The notes beneath the pieces are model-generated. The model worked only from the letters and a program-made list of their open reading frames with translations, was not told the origin of the DNA and searched no databases. A stretch of 64,000 nt of DNA from Paraescarpia echinospica (Eukaryota > Annelida > Polychaeta > Sabellida > Siboglinidae), in assembly GCA_020002185.1 (NCBI GenBank), contig CM034544.1, forward strand, positions 33,425,066 through 33,489,065, in the 5' to 3' direction. This document shows, piece after piece, positions 24,875-64,000 of the stretch. The stretch's first letter is position 1, and every line of letters starts with the position of its first letter. Both the position numbers and the translations under genes were made by a program.

Positions 24875-25070
24875 AAACCTTGACAGTAAAATGTCATGGC
24901 AAGGCTCAAGCCTAGGCCTTGGCCTTGCCTAGTTCCAGGACATGGCTAAACCCGATGCCACAACCATGGCCATTGGCATTGCCATGGCATTGGCCATGCC
25001 TTGGCCTAGGTTTAGCCTTAGCTGTTCGGTTTCTAAAGCCTTGGTCCTAGGCTGCTTTTGGGTTCTATGG
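24875..25070. repeat. Cluster of degenerate GGCC/CCATGG/CCTTGGCC palindromes
   Basis: A stretch of about 200 bp built from overlapping short palindromic words: aaggcctt variants, ccaaggc, gccatggc, ggccattggc and cctagg. Units repeat with no fixed period. It is not coding. Confidence 0.6.
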
Positions 25071-25224
25071 TAGGGGGTGGGGCAAGTCCTAAGCCAGGGA
25101 TAGGCCGATCAAAATATGTTATTATTAATATAGTCACCTGCACAGTTTCTGCTGCATCTAGGTCTCTACTGCATTTGTGTATTTTTGATATTTCGCTGGA
25201 TCTCACGTTAGATGTTGTTGTTCT

Positions 25225-25480
25225 CCTTTTGATTCCCTGTCTTTAGGGGTGAGACTGGCCTTGATTTAAGTTATTTTTCTTCTTATTTTCTCTCAATGAT
25301 CTTGCACTGCTCTTTTCACCAACTGTCACCATTCCCCTCTATCTTTTGCTCTCGTTCTCCACTCCTCTCCCAATCCTTCCAAGTCTCTCTTTACACAGCC
25401 CTCCCATCGCAGTCTAGGTCTTCCTCGTCTCATTTTTCCTTCCACTGTCCGGGCATCTGCTTTCTTTGCCAGAAATGGAT
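25225..25480 (-). mobile_element. LINE (RTE/HmRTE-like) ORF C-terminal relic
   Basis: The minus strand reads KKADARTVEGKMRRGRPRL, then RWEGCVKRDLEGLGEEWR, the basic C-terminal motif after the reverse transcriptase in this LINE group. The same motif is at 53703-53945, also on the minus strand. The tail region up to tccctgtctttaggggt matches about 53590-53610. Confidence 0.7.
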
Positions 25481-25625
25481 GAAATTGCAAAAAACCGTTC
25501 ACACTAATCACCACAGGGAAGTTATCAAACAGCCCGTAGTGTTTACACAGTGAATGCGTTTCGTCTTGTCGTACAGATATGATTTTGAACACGATGCAGC
25601 AGAAACCGAGTGCATCCGTTTGGAC
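25476..25625. repeat. Dispersed 145-bp repeat, copy 1
   Basis: Nearly identical to 31297-31443 (gatgaaattgcaaa, then cagcccgtagtgtttacac, then gaatgcgtttcgtcttgtcg). Both copies share orientation. No protein or RNA structure recognised. Copy 1 adjoins a LINE relic; copy 2 lies close upstream of a LINE 3' end. Confidence 0.75.
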
Positions 25626-26214
25626 CGTGAAATTATATCGTCTTACTGATAGTGTAAGTAATAAGTTGTTTTGATTAATAATATCGATACATCGCAGAAA
25701 GATTTGTTATTTTTGAATGAAGATTACATATTATCATTGCGTACGGGAGAATCCGAGTGGTCCAGTATACAAATTACATCTTTAAAAACGGCACACGCAA
25801 TCGCTATTTCACCATTTTTTATCAGCTGCTGAAATCTTAAAATTAAATGTAACAGTTACAAAGACCGTCAAAGAACTCGGAACATTGATAGTTAAAACAC
25901 GAAGGCTACAATTTCCAACCCAGGTCCCGGGCTAGGTGACAAACAACCGAATCTCACATGTTTTTGTTATGTGTGAGTGAGTGAGTGTGTGAGTGAGTAA
26001 GTGTGTGTGAGTGAGTGAGTGAGTGAGTGAGTGAGTGAGATGTCTTTTCTGCCTACCTACGTGGAGGGTTTCTGGGTGTGGCCTTAAGGGGAAATGCGCA
26101 TAGTTATTCATACACCTGTCATGTTGACGTCCTGGTGGTATCATACTTGTGTGGTTATGCTACGCATTGTCAAAGAATTAGTAACATTTGACAGCACAAA
26201 ACTTTTTATAATCG
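25626..26214. other. Intergenic, microsatellite
   Basis: No gene seen. A (GTGA)n/(GTGTGA)n microsatellite is at 25974-26040. Confidence 0.5.
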
Positions 26215-26545
26215 CTAACCAAATATTTTTTCCAAAGGGGCGTTTTGCCTCAGGCCTGTGTGGGGCATGAAGTCCCCGTGGGTGTTTGGACTAGTTGATC
26301 CGTCGGTCGGCTGTCGATGATGCGGCAGTCGGCGACAAAACGTTCTCATCAGTAACGTCATCCTCATCGGCCAAGATGTTTGCATCATATGGCCAAAGTC
26401 CATACGTCCGAAAGCCAGCCACGGTTGTGTCTGGTGTGGCGGAATGCGAAAGGTCTTTCCGAATATCGCTACCGTGTTGAAAGTAATGGTTCTTCTTCCG
26501 GGATTGGCAACCATCCAGTTGCGTTATATTATGCACTCTTCAAAT
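26215..26545 (-). pseudogene. pogo/Tigger-like transposase C-terminal relic
   Basis: The minus strand reads SHSATPDTTVAGFRTYGLWP, then YDANILADEDDV. This matches the pattern 'i..sFr.tGiyPfn..vf.dedf' seen at the end of the DDE domain in pogo/Tigger/Jerky transposases. There is no catalytic triad in the window and adjacent frames are broken, so it is a fragment. Confidence 0.5.
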
Positions 26546-27041
26546 ACTTGAAGTATGTCCAACTGACGATTATACTTGGGGGTTTCCCAGCGTGCGTGAT
26601 CTACACAAATGTCAATTTCCGTGCTAAGTATAGTTACATTTTATAACAGTTAATAAAGTTATGCATTAATTATCAATACAACAATATTTCCACGGCGTTA
26701 AGCGTAATCCATATGTTTCAGTAAAACCATTACAAACACAACAATATTATATCAGACATGCAAACAAACTTAAGATGTAGATATTTTCTCAATGTGATTT
26801 TCGTATGTGTCTGTTTTTCGCGCAGTGTACTTATTAGGTGCAATGGATTCGTCTACCAGAGACAAGCATGTATACTATTGGAAATGCACGGGGGGCTTAT
26901 TACACCACGGGGACTCTTTGCTACGCCCTGCCTACTAGACCCCTACATTTCACCTCTGAAGACACCCTTGTCTCCTTCACCACCAGCAGAACCACCGCCG
27001 CCATCACATACAACTTAAGCCAACTACTGTCTGTTACAGCC

Positions 27042-57545
<30,504 letters not shown>

Positions 57546-59872
57546 AATGATTGAACAACCACAGCCCAAACATAAGAACATACCATTTACAGTACAAGTC
57601 ACCATGATTTGACAAGTACAGCATCACGGTATATTTTTAATAATTTTTCAAACGTAGCTACTATCGGCACAGGGCGCCGCCATCATGCTCCAGGAGCGTG
57701 TGGTTGTACATCCGGTTTGATTGGCGAGATGTCTCCCAAAGCTGTATACAGCAATTTGATAGGCGACGCAGCATAGCTCTCAGAAAAACCGACGAAACGC
57801 ATACAAACACATAAAAACAGAACAATTTATTGCACTGCGTGGCTACTGGATATACTATAAATGTTAGTAAGGAACTTTTCACATACTTCCACAGAAGGGT
57901 TCTAACAGAAAAAAAAACAAGTTATAGATGATGAATTTGACGTGTTCGCCGGCGGCAAAATTGGCAAAAGTCTGCGGTAGTCACTTTCGAACGCCGATTG
58001 CAAGCCTAAATACGAAAGCGACGAGCATAAAAAGACATTGAACGTCAAAACATAATTCTTGGTTAAAGCCACAGGTCCATCTCCAGTCGATTTGTTTACA
58101 TATAACTATGCACCGATGAAGTAAAATTAAGCGAAATCGACCTGGAAGCTCGACATCATTGCCTTATTTGGAGGGTGAAGCGGCGCGTAGGAAATGACAA
58201 GCCGAAACCAGCTTGTTGTTGCCAAGGTGACTCGGCACTCAAGAGTTCCGTTAGGTATCATTACGACTACTATATAGTCCCACAGTTCTATTTCAAAGTC
58301 TGCATATATACAAATATGACGTATGCGAAATTGAAATGTACTAATAAATGTGAATGTAAGAAAGTACAAATACGTGTGAATACTATGATATAATTGGGAA
58401 TAATGAGTGCTTGTAATCCGCCGATTTAATTTACAGCAATTTCTGCCGGCGTGTTACTACGTCGGAATACCGCAACGTCTACATCTACGAGTCTATGTTA
58501 TCGACTTAGTTGCTGGTGGGGAAATAAGGGGGAAATAACCTTCAAAATAATTACAAAAATGTCAGCTACCGTAGCCAGTATAACGTTTTGCGAAATAATG
58601 TCGTCATATATTAGTCAACATTAGTCACAGTCCGGACCAAGTCCAAGCCCTGTCAATCATGTATTGTAGGCATTGCCATTGGAATTATTAAATAAGTGAC
58701 ATTACAAGTATTTAAATCCTTAAAAATATTTGTTTACGATACAGTCAATAGCATACAACAAAACACTATAGTCATATCTGATATAATTAGTTATTGGCAT
58801 AGTAAGTAGGTTCACATCAGTCAAGTAAAGTTAATCACCAAGTAGGCATAATACTAATTTATGTGTCTCAAATATTGGCTTGTAACAATGGACCCCGAAT
58901 TGATGCTCCAGCTTTGAGGCGACAGTTTAGCAAGCATGCTATCATTCCAAGTTTTTTTCGGATATAGATTGCATGACTGCAAACATCAATGTATGCTTTT
59001 AATAACAAGGACATTGTATTTAATTTATTGACTTTTGAATGTAAGCCTAACAAGGAAAAAAGGAAATAACGTCACAGGAAAAAGCCACAAAGATTAATAA
59101 ATATATATTTTGTATTTACAAAGTTCAAATGTTAAACACATTTGAGTGCACATGCATTTTAATCATGAAAATTAAAGATAACACACATATATCCACTAAA
59201 ACGTTGAAAAAGTCACTTGTAAATCGCACTTGTGCTCCAATTTTAATGAATATTTGCAAGCTTGTCTCATTTTATTCATAATATATGACGGAAGTATCCA
59301 AACAACCATAGGGCCTAATACCGAGCACAAGCTTCGAAGGATCCAGCGAAGGATTTAGCACGCGAGATGACATTGTCCCTCATGGTAATACTAATGTCAC
59401 AATGTAGTGCTGCCACGCCATCGACTTGTAGTGTCAAAACATAAAGGAAGCCGGTGGTCGTGTCGCCAGTGCGACACTTTGTCGATGCAGTAGTTAATAC
59501 AGACAATAGTGTTTTCCATTGAACATTCATCATCACCATGGGTATGCAAAGTTGCCATCGCAGTCCAGCACGCTTTCTCCGACTGACCCTGACCATGACA
59601 GTTCCATCACTGTAGACGACCCTTTGGATGTCCCAGTCTCACTATCGCCATCTTCAGACGATTCTGTCTGCAACAGTGAGAAGAGAAACATTGAAACGAG
59701 TGATGCAGAATATGTTGTAGCAGGTGACAGCGATATCACTAATGATGACTCAAACGGTTCTTACACTAATGGGAAAGACAGAAAGTTTGCCATTTGTAAA
59801 AAAAAACATAATTTTACTTTTCTGCACCTGCTAAAACACCAAACTGCAATAAACCCCTTAGCCTAGCATCAC
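57546..59872. other. Intergenic, downstream of ABCA gene 2
   Basis: No gene recognised. A canonical aataaa lies only at about 58344, so the polyadenylation site of gene 2 is not assigned. An open frame at 59519-59866 (acidic, Ser-rich) directly precedes the transposase relic and may be its N-terminal region. Confidence 0.45.
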
Positions 59873-59873
59873 A

Positions 59874-61590
59874 GTGACTGGATTTGCAGTGGCTGTGACC
59901 ACAGAATGTGTTGATGGCCACTCGTTCATGTGGCACTCGCAGTCCAAGATTGGTAACATTTATGAGAGTAACTTGTTGACACCAAGCGTCCTCTTCCTGA
60001 CTGGACATTCATTCACTGTGTACAATTTGGTCAACCTAATGAACCTTAGCGCCTTGTCACTCCGCCAGTGCTACAACATACAGCGGGCATACATACTGCC
60101 AGAGATAGAGGACATGTGGACATGCCATTCAGAGGCCATCATGTCAGCTCTGGTCAGACAAAGCGTGGTCGCATTAGGCGATGCAAGATATGACAATCCA
60201 GGACACAACTCTACATTTGGCATTTACTTCATCGTGGACACTGACAGCCAACTCATCATTGCTCAAGAAACTTTTCGGGTCACAGAGGTCAAGAACAGAA
60301 CAGATGGAAGTGGAGGGCTTGAAACGCTGCTTAGACAACCTGACTGACCATGGGGTGAAGATTACCAGACTTGCCACTGACAGACATCCCAGCATTAGAA
60401 AGACTTTGTTAGAGGACTACCAAGAAATAAAGGTTTTTGTCTGCCAAGAAAGTTGAAGTTGTCCCTTCGATAGGCGCAATTGCCAACCACCTGTGGTATT
60501 GCGCATCAGCTTGTGATGGTGATCCCCGCTTGATGAAGGAGATGTGGATCTCGCTCCTCCATCACATCAGGAATTTCCATTCATGGACAGCGGGTGCAGA
60601 GTTGTACCGGTAGTGCAGTCATGCAACGTATACACAACAAGCAGTAAAAACAACACCATGGCTCACTGAAGGTACAGAAGCCTTCACTGTCCAGAAGGCT
60701 ATACTGGACTGCCGCCTACTGTATGATATAGAGAGCGTTACGAAGTGCGTTAACACTGGTGAACTGGAGAGCTTACACGCCCTCTTCCCCAAGTATGCAC
60801 CCAACTTCAGCCGTCAAGGCATCATAGCCCGACTCCACTTGGCCACCGTTGACCAAAACACAAATACAAGGTAAGGCTTGTGATATCATTCATCAACAGT
60901 GTTGACGTTTGATGTTACAAAATAATGTATCACTTGCTTGACAAAGCTGCACACTTTAGAAAGCCAGCAGTGCATTAGGAAGTAAATTGAAATGGCTGAA
61001 AATCCCTGCCTGTACTCAATAGCAAAACAATGTTAGGACTACAGTTTCGAAAATACAATCTCACTGCACAAGAGTATGCATGCAAACAGATAAAATAATT
61101 ATAATTGAGGACATCTGTTTACTGTTACTTGAATTGTTTAATTATATATAAATCGAATTGGAATGGTATGCTTTGGAATTGCTTATTGAAATATAAACTT
61201 ATGCATATATAATATAGTAAATATAAACATCATTATATATAAATTATATATATATATGATTCAACAATAAATATTTGAATGTATTGTGGAATTCCTTGGA
61301 AGTTGAAATTGAAAATGATGGCAGAATTAGGAACCGATTAAAAATTGACATGTTACAGCTATAGCCAGCTATTCTTCAGATATTTCTATTGTTATACTGA
61401 TTTTATATTTATCATTTGTTCAATCAGCGGGAAATGGTGAAAACAGCAGACAAGCTACGGTATCAACTGCAGTATTCAAAGTCTGCTGAGTATGTAGTGA
61501 AGAAAGTGATGGCGTCAAAGGACTAAAGCTTCAGAGGAGAAATTCTAGAGGGCATTGCAGCTAGATGCACGAGTGGCCCAAAGCTGTGAA
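59874..61590 (+). pseudogene. DDE-type transposase relic (Kolobok/THAP-associated style), frameshifted
   Basis: Ordered segments on the + strand: SLRQCYNIQRAYILP; VALGDARYDNPGHNSTFGIY; VTEVKNRTD; after a frame change near 60300, GLKRCLDNLTDHGVKITRLA then TDRHPSIRK; after another near 60450, IGAIANHLWYCASACDGDP, MKEMWISLLHHIRNFHSW; then TEGTEAFTVQ, ILDCRLLYD, CVNTGELESLHALFPKYAP; and, after an apparent intron (60871-61427), AEYVVKKVM and SFRGEILEGI. The G.D.R.DSPG, TD.H..IR.. and L.hH..N.H blocks are those of a transposase family common in fish and invertebrates, often with a THAP domain. Superfamily placement is from memory and uncertain. Two frameshifts plus stops make it inactive. Confidence 0.65.
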
Positions 61591-63596
61591 GTATGCTCCA
61601 AGTTGCGACACCGAGTAAGGAGGTAACTTTGGCAGAGCATGCAGCCATCGAAAAACCAGCAAAAGAGGAGGCTGTGGCAAAGCAAGGAACCCCCTTTAAG
61701 GAAAACTAGTTGTATCCGTATCAATTCGGTTTAATGCCACCAAATTGATACGACATCCAATTTCAAATGACAATGGATTTCTATGCTTAAATAACATTGT
61801 TTGAACATCACTGGCAGAAATAGAGAAACGTTTTAGGCAAAGTTGATTCTCAATACTGTACAGGACCTCCTAAAGTAAGGAACATCCACTTGAAAGCTTG
61901 TATCCTACTTGTGGTATGCAATGTGTTTTATTAGACACTATTCGATGTAGGGAACTTTGGGTATACGTAATTTACTGGAATAGTTTAACCAAGTCCAAAC
62001 ATGTTACTTATAGTGAGTTTTTTTGCAACAGACCGCCATTTCTCAAACATCACACTGTGTGCTACAAAGTAATGCAGCAGCAAAGGATTCAGCTATACTT
62101 TTTTTATATATATATTCATACTTCATTGTTAGTATTACATTTGACATTATCACAAAACAACATCTCAAAAAGTACTTAATAATAAAAAGAACACTTATAT
62201 AGTGCCATAAATCTAAATGAATCCATTTGGAGGCACTTGATAGATTTTGAAACTAGTACTACAAGCTTTGAATCTGTATCTTGAATAATAAGTACTTGTT
62301 TTCTTGACAGATGCCCCAAGTGTTGAAAGTTGAAACCCACAAATATGTAAAACTGGAACTGTAATGGAATATTTTGTATGTATTAATTTTTGTATCACAA
62401 TATTTGATCATAATGATGGCCCATATCATTAATAAACGTGTTACTTATTGATGTACTATATGTGTGCACAGGACTGACACAGACCCAAATTGTAATACAG
62501 TTAGATTAAAATGTGTCACATTGTGAAGTGAATCAACTGAAAGAAACATTGAAAACTGGTGTGTGAATTTGACTAATGCATTGGCACAGTCTGCCATGTA
62601 GTCTTATTTATTTGTGAATTGTTTCTCCATATGAATAAACTGTTCATATATTTCATGTTGGCTTCAGTATTACAAATCGAATTATGAACAGGGACATGCA
62701 AGACACTACAGATCACATTGTTGTTGCCAAAAATGGGATAAGAAGGCACCGAGTAATTCATTCTACCTTTTGGTCAATCTAATCTTACTTGTCCAGGGTT
62801 TTTATTTTCACTGTACACTCACCTGTATAGTGCAATGTCCATAGCTGAAATTTTCATAAACCCCATTCGCTTCTGGATACAGTGCAGGCTGGTATAACAC
62901 GTCTGTTGCCTTTTCCAAGTATCTCCCTTGACCACAACGTGAAGTGACGTTATGCGGCTAATCGAATCAATCGATATGTTCTGAAAGTTCATTTATTTGC
63001 ATTAGTTGATAATAAACAACCGTTATCTTCTAATTATTGTTATACTGGCAAAACGTTGTTTTATCAATATCGCATCATGAATTCAGTGAATTGGTTCATC
63101 TGTTTGTGAAGGGCTGTAATAATTATGATTGTAAGACTACATTTCATGATGTGGTCTTGATAACACACACACATATATACATAACATTTTTATTATATTA
63201 AAAACTCCTGTCTACATTTTTATATAAATTAAGCAAGTTGCTTGAACACTTTTAAATAGGAATTAAACAACTGTATAAAAAGGATGCATACGTCCTGTCA
63301 AGAATAAAAGCAAGTTTATTAAGAAAATGATCAAAAATGGTTTTATAAAAATCATAGACATAGTATTCTACGAAGATGGAATGAACCTGAACATTTGAGG
63401 TGGGAACAAGTATAATTGCTCTATTTAAGTTTGAAATAGTTATTGCTAGAATAATTATTCGATACCTGTTGAACTACGTAGTACTTACCTACTAGCTATT
63501 GGTCGAATCAATGAGTCTGCACGCAAATCATACAATGACAACAGACCGACTTCCAAGTTCCAATACCGCCCTGTGGTTCAAACCGTTTCGAAGTCG
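61591..63596. other. Intergenic, no gene seen
   Basis: AT-rich with short (TA)n and (CA)n pieces (about 62105, 63163). Nothing supported. Confidence 0.5.
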
Positions 63597-63851
63597 TCAC
63601 TCGTACTCATAGTCGGTAATGCAGGCATTTGCAAGGTCTGTCACACGGTGCTGTACGGCAGCTATCTCCCTACAGCACAGCGACTCGATGTGCGTCGACA
63701 TTGGGACGCAGTGTCCACACAAACACCATGCGACATTATTAAGTCGCGTAACGTCTTCGTCGTCGATAGACCAACTGTCACTGTCCGACTCCCACAACTG
63801 AAACTGACCCGGGGCAGGACATTATCGGACCGTGGATCGCACACTGGGTGA
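63597..63851 (-). CDS. P2X7 intracellular-domain-like cysteine motif, exon or fragment
   Basis: On the minus strand: SDSDSWSIDDEDV, then WCLCGHCVPMSTHIESLCCR and CITDYE. The pattern WCxCGxCxxMxTxxExxCC...CIT is that of the cytoplasmic, metal-binding C-terminal domain of P2X7-type receptors, which also occurs as stand-alone, highly multiplied proteins in invertebrates. The frame stops right after CITDYEYE (near 63600), so the copy ends early or is frame-shifted. No P2X channel part is in the window. Confidence 0.6.
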
Positions 63852-64000
63852 AACCCGTATCACCCGTATCATATGTATGGCACAGGCCCTTTGACTTTGT
63901 GTGTGTCAACCGTACCAACCGTAATTTCCGAGTGACATTTCGAACTAGAGTCTTCATCTGTCGTATCCGTTTTCTCCCAAAGTTATACGGAAGTTTTTTA

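Overview
The window reads as nuclear DNA of a metazoan, most likely a marine invertebrate. It is AT-rich, has short GC-richer exons with GT..AG introns, and carries many tRNA-derived SINEs, LINE fragments, DNA-transposon relics, minisatellites and microsatellites. I cannot assign a phylum. The repeated TE-associated protein families (an SGNH-like ORF, a multi-domain ORF with a C..C head and a DNVDHN motif, a P2X7-like cysteine motif) are ones I associate with cnidarian, molluscan, brachiopod or lancelet genomes. No prokaryotic, organellar or viral gene set is visible.

The main content is a head-to-tail pair of full-transporter type ABCA genes on the + strand. Gene 1 is seen only at its 3' end. 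It comprises a last-TMD2 exon at 2147-2385 that contains an in-frame TAG, then NBD2 exons at 17178-17365, 17898-18068 and 20160-20544 (stop). The exon that should carry its NBD2 Walker A is not visible in the 14.8 kb between. Gene 2 runs from an ATG at 27042 to a TGA at 57545. I could place 21 exons (one further linker exon remains unresolved), every one with plausible splice sites, and the reading phase is continuous from start to stop (4965 nt, 1654 codons plus stop). They encode TMD1, NBD1, TMD2 and NBD2 in the ABCA order.

The most notable biology is that gene 2 keeps a fully open, correctly spliced architecture but has lost key ATPase residues in both nucleotide-binding domains. NBD1 has Gly for the catalytic Glu and Gln for the switch His. 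NBD2 has Arg for the Walker A Ser/Thr, Leu for the Q-loop Gln, Glu for the Walker B Asp and Gln for the catalytic Glu. It therefore looks like a catalytically impaired or dead ABCA paralogue beside a relative with canonical catalytic motifs in the visible part of NBD2.

Layout: 0.56-1.8 kb 58-bp minisatellite; 2.4-17 kb gene 1 intron full of TE debris (minus-strand TE protein relic 7.4-9.3 kb, SGNH relic 11.4-12 kb, repeated minus-strand exon-like pieces, 310-bp repeat 13.1-14 kb); 17-20.5 kb gene 1 3' exons; 20.5-27 kb intergenic with SINE, LINE and pogo-like relics; 27-57.5 kb gene 2, whose introns hold a 57-bp minisatellite, a 2.6-kb fold-back element with a 6-bp target duplication (33574-36214), LINE fragments, SINEs and microsatellites; 57.5-64 kb intergenic, with a broken DDE-type transposase at 59.9-61.6 kb and a P2X7-like cysteine motif on the minus strand at 63.6-63.85 kb. 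Two exons of gene 2 (starting 48761 and 57140) have acceptors lying 17-19 nt downstream of SINE 3' tails, suggesting that the SINEs supply part of the acceptor region.
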